From the NCBI RefSeq assembly GCF_024639605.1, contig NZ_JAHEHZ010000002.1, positions 1 to 64,000 on the forward strand: a stretch of DNA of 64,000 bases, given 5' to 3'. This DNA comes from Roseobacter sp. (GTDB lineage: Bacteria > Pseudomonadota > Alphaproteobacteria > Rhodobacterales > Rhodobacteraceae). This document shows, piece by piece, positions 43,017 through 53,784 of this stretch; position 1 is the stretch's first letter, and every line of letters begins with the position of its first letter. A program made the position numbers and the translations under genes. The notes under the pieces are model-generated. The model was not told where the DNA came from and made no database searches. It was given only the letters and a program-made list of their open reading frames with translations.

Positions 43017-43829
43017 ATGCTGATCCGCGCATTCATTTTGCTGTTGTTATCCGCCGCCGGCATTTCTGCGCAGGAGCGCACGCCGAGCCATTGTGTGGCG
43101 CTTGCACAGTCCGCGCCGGGACTGGAATATGTGCAGCCTGCAGCCCTCGGGCCCGTTCCGTCAGAGACGGTCAGATTGCATTATATCAATCACGCCAGTT
43201 TCCTCATCCGCAGCCATGGCGGGCTGAATATGGTGACCGATTACACCGGCTACACCGGCACGCTGCCCTGGATCCCGGATGTGGTGACGATGAACCATGC
43301 GCATGACACGCACTGGACGGCTTTTCCCGATCCTGCAATTCCGCATGTGCTGCCGGGCTGGGGTGAGTTTGGTGCGGGCATCGATCATCGTCTGGATCTG
43401 GGCGAGGTGCTGGTACGCAACGTCTCCACCGATATCCGCTCGCAGTTTTCAGATCTCGAGACCGAGGGCAATTCGATTTTCATTTTCGAGATGGCAGGGC
43501 TTTGCATCGGGCATCTGGGGCATCTGCATCACGAACCGGATGCAGAGCAATATGCCGCGATCGGGCGGCTCGATGTGGTGATGGCACCGGTGGACGGGGG
43601 CTATACACTGGATCTGCCGACGATGACGCGGGTGCTCAAGAGGTTGCGCTCCTCCGTTGTGATCCCGATGCACTGGTTCTCTCTTTATGCGCTGGATGAG
43701 TTTCTGGCCGGCATGTCGGATGAGTTCACCGTGATAGACACCGGCGCGCCGTCTCTGGAGATTTCGCTGGATAAACTGCCCTCGCGGCCCACAATCATGG
43801 TGTTGCGGCCGGAATACCTGAGCGAATAG
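43017..43829 (+). CDS. Metallo-beta-lactamase-fold metal-dependent hydrolase
   Basis: Signal peptide; LHYINHASFLIRSHGGLNMVTDYTGY; MNHAHDTHWTA; CIGHLGHLHHE. Confidence 0.85.
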   Translation: MLIRAFILLLLSAAGISAQERTPSHCVALAQSAPGLEYVQPAALGPVPSETVRLHYINHASFLIRSHGGLNMVTDYTGYTGTLPWIPDVVTMNHAHDTHWTAFPDPAIPHVLPGWGEFGAGIDHRLDLGEVLVRNVSTDIRSQFSDLETEGNSIFIFEMAGLCIGHLGHLHHEPDAEQYAAIGRLDVVMAPVDGGYTLDLPTMTRVLKRLRSSVVIPMHWFSLYALDEFLAGMSDEFTVIDTGAPSLEISLDKLPSRPTIMVLRPEYLSE

Positions 43830-43876
43830 GCAGGCTACCCGCTTGCATATCGCCACCGGAAAGGGGATCAGGTTTT

Positions 43877-45292
43877 ATGACCCTTATTTCAGCTGACACA
43901 GAGTTTGCGGCGCGGCTCAAGGCGCAGTTTTCCGATGATATCGTTGCGGATACCGAGCCGCGATACCTTGAAGAGCCGCGCGGCACCTGGCAGGGGCGGC
44001 CGACGCTGGTGGCAAAGCCGCGCAACGTTGAGGAGGTGGCCGGCCTCATCCGTGCAGCGTCTGAGGCGCGGGTTCCCGTCATTCCCTATGGCGGCGGCAC
44101 CGGTCTGGTGGGCGCGCAGATATCGCCTGAGGGGCCTTTGCCACTGATCCTATCGCTGGAGCGGATGACGGCAGTGCGCGCGGTCTGGCCCGAAGAGAAC
44201 GTCCTGATCGTTGAAGCCGGTGTGATCCTTGCCGACGTGCAGGCGGCCGCGCGTGACGCCGGCCGGCTTTTTCCATTGTCGCTGGCGGCGGAGGGGACCG
44301 CGCGCATCGGCGGCAACCTTGCCACGAACGCAGGCGGTACCGGGGTGCTGCGCTATGGCAATACCCGCGATCTTTGTCTGGGCCTCGAGGCGGTGCTGCC
44401 GGACGGGCAGATCTGGCACGGGTTGCGGCGCTTGCGAAAAGACAACACCGGTTATGACCTGCGTAATCTCCTGATCGGGTCTGAAGGAACGCTTGGTGTG
44501 ATTACGGCGGCGGCGATGAAGATGTTTCCGCAGCCTCACGACATCGGGACTGCAGTATTTTCTGTCGCCTCTCCGGCGGCGGCGCTCACGTTGCTCTCGA
44601 TGGCACGTGAGCGGCTCGGAGATATGGTCAGCGCGTTTGAGCTGATCAGCGGACAGGGGCTGGCCTTTCTCCGACAGGAGCTGCCTGAGATAAGGCAACC
44701 CTTTGAGGCGGCCCCGGACTGGTCTGTTCTTATCGAGGTAGGCGTAGCGGCCGGTATGAAAGCGCAGTCTGCACTTGAGGACCTCTTTGAGCACGGTCTT
44801 GAAAAGGATCTGGTCATCGACGGCGTGATTGCCCAGAGCGCGCAGCAAAGCGACGCTTTCTGGTCAGTGCGCGAGCATATCCCGGAGGCCAACAAACGCA
44901 TCGGTGCAGTGGTCTCCAGCGATGTTTCCCTGCCGCTCGGTGCACTGGCTGACTTCATCAAAGCCGGCCCGGCACGCATCGCGACGGTCGGGGAATTCCG
45001 GATCAACTGTTTCGGACACATGGGTGACGGCAACCTGCACTATAATATTTTCCCTGTGGAGGGGCGCAGCAAGAAGGATCATCTGGGTGACCGTGAAAAT
45101 GTGCAGCGGGCAATACATGATCTGGTGCATGAGTTTGACGGCTCCTTCAGCGCGGAACACGGAGTGGGGCGGCTGAAGGTAGGTGATCTGGAACGCTATG
45201 GCGATCCTGCGAAGCTCTGTGCGATGCGGGCGATCAAACATGCGCTTGATCCGCTGGGGATTATGAACCCGGGTGCCGTGCTGCGCGCATAA
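43877..45292 (+). CDS. FAD-binding oxidase, D-lactate dehydrogenase/glycolate oxidase-like
   Basis: PYGGGTGLVGAQI; GGNLATNAGGTGVLRYGNTRDL; GEFRINCFGHMGDGNLHYNIFP; SFSAEHGVGRLK. Confidence 0.94.
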   Translation: MTLISADTEFAARLKAQFSDDIVADTEPRYLEEPRGTWQGRPTLVAKPRNVEEVAGLIRAASEARVPVIPYGGGTGLVGAQISPEGPLPLILSLERMTAVRAVWPEENVLIVEAGVILADVQAAARDAGRLFPLSLAAEGTARIGGNLATNAGGTGVLRYGNTRDLCLGLEAVLPDGQIWHGLRRLRKDNTGYDLRNLLIGSEGTLGVITAAAMKMFPQPHDIGTAVFSVASPAAALTLLSMARERLGDMVSAFELISGQGLAFLRQELPEIRQPFEAAPDWSVLIEVGVAAGMKAQSALEDLFEHGLEKDLVIDGVIAQSAQQSDAFWSVREHIPEANKRIGAVVSSDVSLPLGALADFIKAGPARIATVGEFRINCFGHMGDGNLHYNIFPVEGRSKKDHLGDRENVQRAIHDLVHEFDGSFSAEHGVGRLKVGDLERYGDPAKLCAMRAIKHALDPLGIMNPGAVLRA

Positions 45293-45295
45293 GGC

Positions 45296-46462
45296 TCAGG
45301 CCGCAGATTGTGCCGGTACAGCGCTGCGCTGATATATGAGCAGACAGCCCAGTGCGCATGCAATCATCACGATACCGCAAAGAAAGGCGGCACCGGCATC
45401 GGCTGCCTTTTCCGCAAAATGGCCGCCGATGGCCGGCGCACTCATCATCGCGACATAGTATATGGTGAAAAAGACGCCCATTCCGAGCGCCCGGGCCGGC
45501 GGTGCAAGAACTTTTGAGGGCAGGGTCATCACGGGACCTGCCGCCAGGCCGGCGATCAGACCGGCAATACCATACGCGGGCAGCGCGAGGGCGGGGGGGA
45601 CGACGGGCAGGATAAGCAGACACAGAGCAAAGCTCAGCAGGCTGGCAAAGATGATGGCGACCGTGCGACCGGTCCTGTCGGCAAGAAGGCCGCCTGACGG
45701 AACGCCGATGGCCAGCGTGAACATGAAAAAGCTGATGACCGGGCCGGCGGTGGCCGCGGTCATGCCCCGTTCGGTCAGCAGCAGCGGTCCGAATGCAAAC
45801 ACCATCGCGCAGCCGGCGTTGTACAGGGCCCAGACGCCACCGGCGGCGAGCAGTGGCGTCACGGGCAACCGCCGCGAGGGCGCGCCGGCAGCCACAGCAG
45901 CAGACGCGCCGGCAGGCCGGTATATCACCGCCAGCGCCACGATTGCCACCGCGATGATCGTGATGACCCCGGTGTCAGCGAGTACGAGGCCGCCACCTGC
46001 CGCAAGCACCGGCAGAATGAGCAGCGCCAGCGCAATCCCCGCGGGCCATGAGCAGATAAAAATCCCCATCGCGGTGCCGATCTCCCGGCCCTCAAACCAG
46101 TCGACCAGCATCTTTGTCATGATTACGTTGATCACTACACCGCCGACGCCCGCCAGGACCCGACCGGCCGCGATCAGGTTCCAGTCGCGGGCAAAGGTGA
46201 TCATCACGGCACCGGCCAGCATCAGGCCGAGGCTGGCCATCGTGACTCGCTTATCTCCGAAACGGGCGGCAATCGTTCCACCGGGGATTGCCACAAAGAT
46301 GCCTGGCCCGAGATAAAGGCCGATCAGAATGCCCAGATCGGCAATGCTCAGCAGATAGCTGTCAACGAGCTGCGGCGAGAGTGCCGCGACAGACTGATAC
46401 TGAAACGCCATCGCCGTGCGGGCGAAAAACAGAACGGCAAGAATGTTCCAGCGCGATGTCAT
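45296..46462 (-). CDS. MFS transporter
   Basis: About 12 hydrophobic segments; GGTIAARFGDKRV MFS loop. Confidence 0.92.
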   Translation of the reverse strand: MTSRWNILAVLFFARTAMAFQYQSVAALSPQLVDSYLLSIADLGILIGLYLGPGIFVAIPGGTIAARFGDKRVTMASLGLMLAGAVMITFARDWNLIAAGRVLAGVGGVVINVIMTKMLVDWFEGREIGTAMGIFICSWPAGIALALLILPVLAAGGGLVLADTGVITIIAVAIVALAVIYRPAGASAAVAAGAPSRRLPVTPLLAAGGVWALYNAGCAMVFAFGPLLLTERGMTAATAGPVISFFMFTLAIGVPSGGLLADRTGRTVAIIFASLLSFALCLLILPVVPPALALPAYGIAGLIAGLAAGPVMTLPSKVLAPPARALGMGVFFTIYYVAMMSAPAIGGHFAEKAADAGAAFLCGIVMIACALGCLLIYQRSAVPAQSAA

Positions 46463-46507
46463 ATGGTGTATCTTCCGGATGAGGCAGGACTGGCAGGCGC
46501 GGCCATA

Positions 46508-47038
46508 TCACAGACCTTCAAAAGCGCAGAGCGCATGTACATCCATGCCCATCGCCTCAAGTCTCGCCCGTCCGCCAAGCTCCGGCAGATCGATGATAAA
46601 TGCGCAGGATACGATTTCTCCGCCCAGCCGTTCGATTAGTTTTATCCCCGCTTCGGCGGTGCCGCCCGTGGCCAGCAGATCATCTACCACCAGTATTTTC
46701 TCGCCGGCCTGGATTGCATCGTCGTGGATCTCGACAATCGCCTCTCCGTATTCAAGCTTGTATTCCTGACTGATGGTGGTGCCGGGGAGCTTGCCCTTCT
46801 TGCGGACCGGCACGAAACCGACGGAGAGCTGATGGGCGATTGCGCCGCCCAGAATGAACCCGCGCGCCTCCAGCCCCACGACCTTGTCGATGTCGATCCC
46901 GGCATAGGGGTGCAGCATCTGGTCGATGGCCATCCGGAACCCGCGCGGATCGGCAAAAAGCGTTGTCACGTCGCGGAACATGATCCCCTCATGGGGGAAA
47001 TCGACGATGGTGCGGATGTAGTCCTGAACGGTTTTCAT
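46508..47038 (-). CDS. apt: Adenine phosphoribosyltransferase
   Basis: [51 protein letters not shown]. Confidence 0.98.
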   Translation of the reverse strand: MKTVQDYIRTIVDFPHEGIMFRDVTTLFADPRGFRMAIDQMLHPYAGIDIDKVVGLEARGFILGGAIAHQLSVGFVPVRKKGKLPGTTISQEYKLEYGEAIVEIHDDAIQAGEKILVVDDLLATGGTAEAGIKLIERLGGEIVSCAFIIDLPELGGRARLEAMGMDVHALCAFEGL

Positions 47039-47055
47039 GAGGTGTTTATTCCTTT

Positions 47056-47676
47056 TCAGGCTGCGCGGCGCAGCGTTGCGGTGAGCGCGCCCATTGCAAT
47101 GAGTGTGGCCCCGCCGGCGCGGGTGACCCAGGTGATGACAGAAGGCCGCGCGATCAGGCCGCGCAGCCGGTCGGCCAGCAATGCATAAGCCAGCACGTTG
47201 AGTGCAGCGAGCCCCACGAAGGTGCTGATGAGAATGGCGAACTGCGGCAACAGCGGCGCATCAGGCCGGATAAACTGCGGCACGAAGGCGATGAAAAAAG
47301 CGATGGATTTGGGGTTCAGCGCTGTGACAGTCGCTGTGTGCCCGAAAACGCTGCGCGGGTTCACGTCCTTTGCCGGGGCGAGCCCGCCAGACGGGGCGGA
47401 CCGCATAAGCCGGATGCCCAGCCAGACCAGGTAGGCAGCGCCCGTCCATTTGAGCAGGCTAAAGGCTGTGGCGGAGGCCAGTACCAGCGCCCCCAGGCCG
47501 ACCAGCGAGGCGGTCATTGCGACAAGGTCCCCCAGCGCCACGCCAGCAGCAGAGGCAAGAGCCACACTGCGCCCTTTTGAAAGTGCATAGGACAGCACCA
47601 GCAGAACGGTCGGCCCGGGGATCAGCAAAAGGGCGCTCGAGGCGGCCACAAAGGTCAGCCATATATCGAGGGGCAT
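47056..47676 (-). CDS. LysE family translocator
   Basis: [50 protein letters not shown]. Confidence 0.94.
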   Translation of the reverse strand: MPLDIWLTFVAASSALLLIPGPTVLLVLSYALSKGRSVALASAAGVALGDLVAMTASLVGLGALVLASATAFSLLKWTGAAYLVWLGIRLMRSAPSGGLAPAKDVNPRSVFGHTATVTALNPKSIAFFIAFVPQFIRPDAPLLPQFAILISTFVGLAALNVLAYALLADRLRGLIARPSVITWVTRAGGATLIAMGALTATLRRAA

Positions 47677-48083
47677 TATGTGCGTCTCCTGGTGTCAGGT
47701 CCGGGGCCAGTCTTGCGCAAGATCAGACCCTTTGACAATGTGAAGCGTGACCACCCGGTGCAGAAACGAATAAAAGAAGGCGGCATCGCCGCTGTGTGAA
47801 TTAATGTCATCGGACAGCGGGATAACCACCATTCAGAGCGCTACTGGTCTCACCTTGCGGGGCTCATGCCGGTATCTGAGAGCCATGGCAGCAAAATCCA
47901 TGCAACGACATCGGGTGAGAGATCAATGGCAGAGGGTATGTGTGCGTACCGGAAAATAGTAATGGCACAGTTTGCTGACCGCGCAGCCGCCGAAAGCCGG
48001 CTTGCGGTTTCAGAATACAACGTACTGTCGGCTCCCCGGCAGAGCGCGGCGCATTCCGACCTCGCCATTGTGGATGGCATCGT

Positions 48084-48956
48084 CTAGAGCACACGCCCTG
48101 CAACAGCGTCGAGTTTTGAAACTACTGCGGGGTCACGCGCATCGGACTGCGTCAGGATCGCATACTCAAGGGCCCGGTCACAGCCGTGCGGGCAGGGCGC
48201 GCGGTCAGCCCCCAGCAGGCCCGGCAGGCGACGCACCAGATCCCGGGCTTTGCCCGCATTTCCCATCAGCGTTTTTATGATATCGCTCACATCAACCTCG
48301 CCGTGCTCAGGATGCCAGCTGTCGTAATCTGTGATCATAGCGACTGATGCATAGCAAAGTTCGGCCTCCCGGGCGAGTTTGGCCTCTGGCATATTGGTCA
48401 TACCAATTACGTCCGCGCCCCAGCTTTCGCGATACATTTTTGATTCCGCCAGGGTCGAGAACTGCGGGCCCTCCATCGCCAGATAGGTGCCGCCATTGTG
48501 CACAGTGATGCCGGCATCCTGCGCGGCCGTCAGGCAGGCCGCCCCCAGACGCGGGCATGTCGGGTGCGCGACCGACACATGGGCCACGCAGCCGGTGCCG
48601 AAGAATGATTTTTCCCGTGCGAAAGTGCGGTCAATGAACTGATCGACAATGACAAAATGCCCGGGGGCCATCTCTTCACGGAATGACCCGCAGGCGGAGA
48701 CCGAAATCACGTCGGTGACGCCGAGGCGTTTGAGGGCGTCGATGTTTGCGCGATAGGGCACAGTTGTCGGGCTGTGCACATGGCCCCGGCCGTGCCGCGG
48801 CAGAAAAGCCATTCCGACACCGCCCAGTGAACCGGTCAGCACCGCGTCGGACGGCGCGCCCCAGGGTGTGTCAACAGAAGTCCAGGCGGCGTCTTCAAGG
48901 CCCTCGATGTCATAAATGCCCGAGCCGCCGATCACGGCGATTTTTGTCTCTGTCAT
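48084..48956 (-). CDS. mtnP: S-methyl-5'-thioadenosine phosphorylase
   Basis: IAVIGGSGIYDIEGLEDA; FLPRHGRGHVHSPTTVPYRANI; YLAMEGPQFSTLAESKMYR; GMTNMPEAKLAREAELCYA. Confidence 0.96.
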   Translation of the reverse strand: MTETKIAVIGGSGIYDIEGLEDAAWTSVDTPWGAPSDAVLTGSLGGVGMAFLPRHGRGHVHSPTTVPYRANIDALKRLGVTDVISVSACGSFREEMAPGHFVIVDQFIDRTFAREKSFFGTGCVAHVSVAHPTCPRLGAACLTAAQDAGITVHNGGTYLAMEGPQFSTLAESKMYRESWGADVIGMTNMPEAKLAREAELCYASVAMITDYDSWHPEHGEVDVSDIIKTLMGNAGKARDLVRRLPGLLGADRAPCPHGCDRALEYAILTQSDARDPAVVSKLDAVAGRVL

Positions 48957-49299
48957 AGTGGTCTCCTGATGGCCTGTCCGCAGATCGTGGCGCTGTTCCG
49001 GCGGGAATTCAACATGGTGAAGTATGAGAAATGTCACCCTGTCATCAAAGAGATGTGAAAGGTGCGCGCGGTGGCCCGGGGTGCGCCGGCCGGTGACAGA
49101 TTTTCAGGGCGACGTGTTTATTTGAAGAGAGTAACGATTGTCTCGCTGCGGGCAGTTTCACCGGATTTTTACCACGATGCATCATACCGGTACTGTGCCG
49201 CGGGGGTTTTCATTTCGCATCAAACAGTCTAGGCAGCGCGCAACGCAAGGCCTGAGTGCCTGACCCCCTCCCGCTCAACGACACCACGAGGAGCCATGC

Positions 49300-50928
49300 A
49301 TGGCTAAGACGACGTTCCGTTCTTTTGCAAAAAATCTTGACGTTACGGATCTGCGGTGGGCGCCGAAAGAAGGACTTACGCCTGCTCGGCTGCGTATTGA
49401 ACTGCTCTCGGGACTGACCGTTGCGCTGGCGCTGGTGCCCGAAGCTGTGGCCTTTGCATTTGTTGCGGGTGTGCACCCGCTGGTCGGGCTTTACGCAGCG
49501 TTTCTTGTTGGTCTGATCACCGCGCTCATCGGGGGCCGCCCGGGCATGATTTCGGGGGCCACGGGTGCGCTTGCGGTTGTGATGGTGGCGCTGGTCGCAG
49601 AACACGGTGTGGAATATCTTTTCGCCACTGTGGTGCTGATGGGGCTTTTGCAGGTCTTCGCCGGGGTCATGCAGTGGGGAAAGTTCATTCGCCTGGTGCC
49701 GCATCCGGTGATGCTGGGTTTTGTGAACGGGCTCGCGATCGTTATTTTCCTGGCGCAGATGAGCCAGTTCAAAGTGCCGGGAACCATGGAAAACACAGGC
49801 CACGGCCTGGGGGGCGGTGAATGGCTTTCAGGCGGCCCGCTTGTTCTGATGCTGGTTCTGGTGGCCGCGACGATGGTGATCATCTGGATCATGCCGCGCA
49901 TCACCAAGGCAGTGCCTGCGCCGCTTGCGGGGATCGGTATTGTTGCAGCGGTGGTGATCGGTTTTGGTCTGGACGTTCCGCGGGTCGGCGATCTGGCATC
50001 CATTCAGGGTGGCTTGCCGCCGTTCCATATACCTATGGTGCCGCTGACTTTTGAGACCTTCGAAATCATTCTGCCCTATGCGGTGATCCTCGCCGCCATT
50101 GGTCTGATTGAGAGCCTTCTGACGCTGAACCTGGTGGGAGATATGACCAATCAGCGCGGTGGTGCCAGCCAGGAATGTATCGCTCAGGGTGTGGCCAATA
50201 CAGTGACTGGTTTCTTTGGTGGAATGGGTGGCTGTGCAATGATCGGCCAGTCGATGATCAACGTGAAATCGGGTGGCCGGACACGGGTCGCGGGTATTGC
50301 CGCGGCGGTGTTTCTGCTGCTCTTTATCCTCGTGGGCTCATCGGTGATCGAACTTATTCCCCTCGCGGCTCTGGTCGGTGTCATGTTTATGGTGGTCATC
50401 GGCACCTTTGCCTGGAACTCGCTGACCATCCTGCGCAAAGTTCCGCTGACGGATGCATTTGTGATCCTGCTGGTGACGGTGGTGACGGTGATGGAAGACC
50501 TCGCTGTCGCGGTGGTCGTCGGCGTGATCGTGAGCGCTCTGGCCTATGCCTGGAACAATGCGCGCCGGATTTATGCCAAGACCTATACAACCCCGGAAGG
50601 TGCCAGAGTTTATCAGGTGCAGGGGCCACTCTTTTTCGGATCCAGCGAAGGATTTTCGGAATTATTCGACGTTCAGGGTGACCCGTCAGAAGTAATCGTC
50701 GATTTCGCCGACAGCCGGGTGGTGGATCAGTCAGCACTGCAGGCGATCGAGGCGGTGGCCGGCAAGTATGAGGAGGTCGGCAAGCGGTTACAGCTGCGCC
50801 ATCTGAGCCGGGACTGCCACCGCTTGCTGGCCAAAGCAGGCCACCTGATGATCGACAGCGATGATGATCCCGACTATGCGCTGGCGGTTAATTATCAGGT
50901 GCGCACAGGCATTCTGGGCGGTCACTGA
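49300..50928 (+). CDS. SulP family anion transporter with STAS domain
   Basis: GLTVALALVPEAVAFAFVAGVHPLVGLYAAF; C-terminal STAS VDFADSRVVDQSALQAIEAVAGKYEE. Confidence 0.95.
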   Translation: MAKTTFRSFAKNLDVTDLRWAPKEGLTPARLRIELLSGLTVALALVPEAVAFAFVAGVHPLVGLYAAFLVGLITALIGGRPGMISGATGALAVVMVALVAEHGVEYLFATVVLMGLLQVFAGVMQWGKFIRLVPHPVMLGFVNGLAIVIFLAQMSQFKVPGTMENTGHGLGGGEWLSGGPLVLMLVLVAATMVIIWIMPRITKAVPAPLAGIGIVAAVVIGFGLDVPRVGDLASIQGGLPPFHIPMVPLTFETFEIILPYAVILAAIGLIESLLTLNLVGDMTNQRGGASQECIAQGVANTVTGFFGGMGGCAMIGQSMINVKSGGRTRVAGIAAAVFLLLFILVGSSVIELIPLAALVGVMFMVVIGTFAWNSLTILRKVPLTDAFVILLVTVVTVMEDLAVAVVVGVIVSALAYAWNNARRIYAKTYTTPEGARVYQVQGPLFFGSSEGFSELFDVQGDPSEVIVDFADSRVVDQSALQAIEAVAGKYEEVGKRLQLRHLSRDCHRLLAKAGHLMIDSDDDPDYALAVNYQVRTGILGGH

Positions 50929-50942
50929 CGTCGCGCGTCGCT

Positions 50943-50960
50943 CTTGCGCTGCCGCGCAAG
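50943..50960. terminator. Stem-loop between convergent genes
   Basis: CTTGCGC-TGCC-GCGCAAG, no strong T tract. Confidence 0.4.
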
Positions 50961-50983
50961 ACGCCCCGCCCGCCGTCCCGTGG

Positions 50984-51628
50984 TCAGGTCGCGCTGCGCG
51001 GTGCCTGACGGGTCAATGCTTCGATGTCAGCTGACATAAGCGCGTCCTGTGACGCGGTAATCCGGTCTGCGGGCCAGTCCCACCAGGCCAGTGCGTTGAG
51101 ATGTGTTATCTCATCCGGCTCAAAGCGCATGCGGACCACTTCGGCAGGATTTCCTGTGGCGATGCAATAATCGGGCAGCGTCCCCCGCACGACAGAACCT
51201 GCGCCCACGATCACTCCGTTTCCGATGCGCGCGCCGGGCATCACCATCGCGCCATATCCCAGCCGGACATCATGGCCGATCACAGTGTCGCGCCGGTCCG
51301 GCTGATAGCCGTCGCGGCTGTCTGCGTCAAAGACAGGGAAGGGGAACGTGGTGATACCGCTGGCGTCATGGCTGGCGGATGCGGTGATAAAACGCACACC
51401 ATGGGCGATCTGGCAAAAGCGGCCGATTGTGAGTTTTTCGGTGGAGAACGCAAAGAGATAGGGGGCGAGATGCGTCGCCCAGTCGTCAGGTGGATCGAAA
51501 TCCGAGGCATAGGTGAAATCACCGACCTCAAACTGCGGATGGTCGATCACACGCGCCAGAAAGACGGTGCCTTTGTGTGGCGTGCCGTCAGGGAGCAGGA
51601 TGGGGTATGTTTCTGCGCGGTCAATCAT
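50984..51628 (-). CDS. CatB-related O-acetyltransferase (hexapeptide repeat)
   Basis: TIGRFCQIAHGVRFITASASHD; VIGHDVRLGYGAMVMPGARIGNGVIVGAGSVVRG. Confidence 0.9.
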   Translation of the reverse strand: MIDRAETYPILLPDGTPHKGTVFLARVIDHPQFEVGDFTYASDFDPPDDWATHLAPYLFAFSTEKLTIGRFCQIAHGVRFITASASHDASGITTFPFPVFDADSRDGYQPDRRDTVIGHDVRLGYGAMVMPGARIGNGVIVGAGSVVRGTLPDYCIATGNPAEVVRMRFEPDEITHLNALAWWDWPADRITASQDALMSADIEALTRQAPRSAT

Positions 51629-52226
51629 CGGGCCTCGAGAGATTAAAGACCTCTCGGACAACTGTATAATCGCGGTAACCCATGCGGGACAGAGGCTGAT
51701 ATGTAGTGACGTCAAATCGCCCGTCGACGATCGCATCGTCGCGCATGTGCACGCCGACAACCTCGCCGAAGACCACGAAATTGCTCTCTCCTTCCATTTG
51801 TACGATCTGTGTCATCCGGCATTCAAGCGAGGCCGGTGCTGATGCCACCCGTGAGCAGGCAATTTCGGAGCATTCGGCCGGTGTGATGCCGGCGTGCTCA
51901 AACTCATCGGTTTCGCGCGGCAGCATTGCCGAGGAAAGGTTCATCACATCGCGCATCGCATATTCTACGATGTTGACGCAAAACACGCCCGTTTCGCGGA
52001 TGTTGCCGACGCTGTCTTTGGTGTCGCCACGGTCCTCTTTTGATGATGTAGACGCAAACATGACCTGCGGCGGGACATAGGCCACGGCATTAAAAAACGA
52101 ATAGGGCGCGAGGTTATTGCGGCCCTGTGCATCGCGCGTCGAGATCCATCCGATGGGACGTGGTGTCACGATGGCGTTGAACGGGTTGTGGGGCAGGCCG
52201 TGTCCGTCAGCGGGGCGGTAGAACAT
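51621..52226 (-). CDS. Flavin reductase family protein
   Basis: TPRPIGWISTRDAQGRNNLAPYSFFNAVAYVPPQVMFAS. Confidence 0.93.
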   Translation of the reverse strand: MFYRPADGHGLPHNPFNAIVTPRPIGWISTRDAQGRNNLAPYSFFNAVAYVPPQVMFASTSSKEDRGDTKDSVGNIRETGVFCVNIVEYAMRDVMNLSSAMLPRETDEFEHAGITPAECSEIACSRVASAPASLECRMTQIVQMEGESNFVVFGEVVGVHMRDDAIVDGRFDVTTYQPLSRMGYRDYTVVREVFNLSRPDD

Positions 52227-52329
52227 TGTGGGCTCCTGATCGATTGCCCGCCGTGTAACGCACCTGTCTGACGGGGACCAGTTGAAAACCCGGGCCGGGC
52301 AAGGCATAGCGGCTCGCGTGTATGATGTG

Positions 52330-52809
52330 ATGACAGAGACCGCGCAGGACTGGCATGAGGTCGAAGCGCTTTTTGATCTGTGCTTTGCGCCCGGGCGCGA
52401 GGCGCTGTCGTCTTACCGTCTACGCGATGATATTCCCCCGGTTCCCGGGCTGAGTCTCGTGGCGCGCGACAAGGATGGTATCCTCGCCGGGGCAATCCGC
52501 TACTGGCCGGTCATGGTCGGAAAGGCGGAGACGCTGCTGCTTGGGCCGGTGGCCGTGCACCCGACCCGGCAGGGCGAAGGTCTGGCTGCGGTCCTCATCC
52601 GCGAGTCGCTGGGGCTGGCTGTACTGCGGGGCTGGTCGCGGGTGATGCTTGTGGGCGACGCTCCGTATTACAGCCGTTTCGGCTTTCACCAACTAGAGGG
52701 GGTGACGATGCCTCCGCCCACCAATCCGGAGCGGGTGCTGGGCCAGGCGCTGCTTACCGGTGCATGGGACGGGGTGCAGGGTGAGGTCGCGCGGTGGCCC
52801 GGCAATTGA
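52330..52809 (+). CDS. GNAT N-acetyltransferase (YhbS-like)
   Basis: LLGPVAVHPTRQGEGLAAVLIRESL; VMLVGDAPYYSRFGFHQ; ORF extends to 52282. Confidence 0.92.
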   Translation: MTETAQDWHEVEALFDLCFAPGREALSSYRLRDDIPPVPGLSLVARDKDGILAGAIRYWPVMVGKAETLLLGPVAVHPTRQGEGLAAVLIRESLGLAVLRGWSRVMLVGDAPYYSRFGFHQLEGVTMPPPTNPERVLGQALLTGAWDGVQGEVARWPGN

Positions 52810-52854
52810 TTTTGAGGTAATGCTGCCCATCTTCTTTGTGTGAAGGAGAAAGTG

Positions 52855-53619
52855 ATGGATGTGACGGTGCACAGCGGGCCCCCGGTGGATGTGGAGGCTG
52901 AACTCGACGCGCTTGCCGCGCGATACAAGGGTGCCTCCGGTCTGGGGATCGAGTTGCTGAATATGATCGGTGGCAGTGCGGAAAACGTGCTTGACCGGCT
53001 GCCAAAGCCGGTGCGTGCTGGTCTTCAGGACGCGACAACCGCGGCTCTGACCCAGGCGATGAAGGCTGCAAATTCCAGCCGCGGTGTTGTCGCGGACCAG
53101 AAAAGCTGGCTCAATTCTGCGGTGGGTGCTGCGATGGGCGCGGTCGGCGGAATGGGCGGATTGCCCACAGCGCTGGCGGAGCTGCCGGTGACGACGACGT
53201 TGCTGCTGCGGGTCATTCAGGGAGTGGCTGCCGAAGAAGGCTTTGATCCTGAAAGTGAAAGTGTTCAGTTCGACTGTATCACCGTTTTCGCAAGCGCCGG
53301 ACCTCTGAAAGAAGATGACGGTGCGGACCTTGCCTTTCTGTCAACGCGTATCGCGCTATCGGGCCACGCGGTGCGCGGCATCGTTGCCAAAGTGGCGCCG
53401 CGTCTGGCGACCGTTCTGGGTCAGAAGCTGGCCGCACAGACGGTCCCGGTGCTGGGTGCAGTGGCCGGTGCGGCGACGAATTACGCCTATACCAGCTATT
53501 ATCAGGAGGTGGCGCACGTCCATTTCGGGTTGCGTCGACTTGCCATCGAGGCGGATGTGCCGCTGGAAGAACTGGCCGAAAAACTCCGGCGCAGAATAAG
53601 CAAAAGAGCGCTGGCCTGA
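52855..53619 (+). CDS. EcsC family protein
   Basis: Ala/Gly-rich core AAMGAVGGMGGLPTALAELPVTTTLLLRVIQGVAAEEGFDPE typical of EcsC; RBS AAGGAG before ATG. Confidence 0.85.
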   Translation: MDVTVHSGPPVDVEAELDALAARYKGASGLGIELLNMIGGSAENVLDRLPKPVRAGLQDATTAALTQAMKAANSSRGVVADQKSWLNSAVGAAMGAVGGMGGLPTALAELPVTTTLLLRVIQGVAAEEGFDPESESVQFDCITVFASAGPLKEDDGADLAFLSTRIALSGHAVRGIVAKVAPRLATVLGQKLAAQTVPVLGAVAGAATNYAYTSYYQEVAHVHFGLRRLAIEADVPLEELAEKLRRRISKRALA

Positions 53620-53784
53620 CGCGCGTCGCGAACCTGCCCCTAGTGGCAATACGAGGCACGCAGGGTACATCTTGTGCCGGACGGTTGTATTACTTGGCAA
53701 TCTGACTAAGTTCTGGCATAGTTATCTGAAGCGGAGATAACAGAAAATTAACAGTTTTACAGACAGAGTTCGCTTAAGCGAGAC

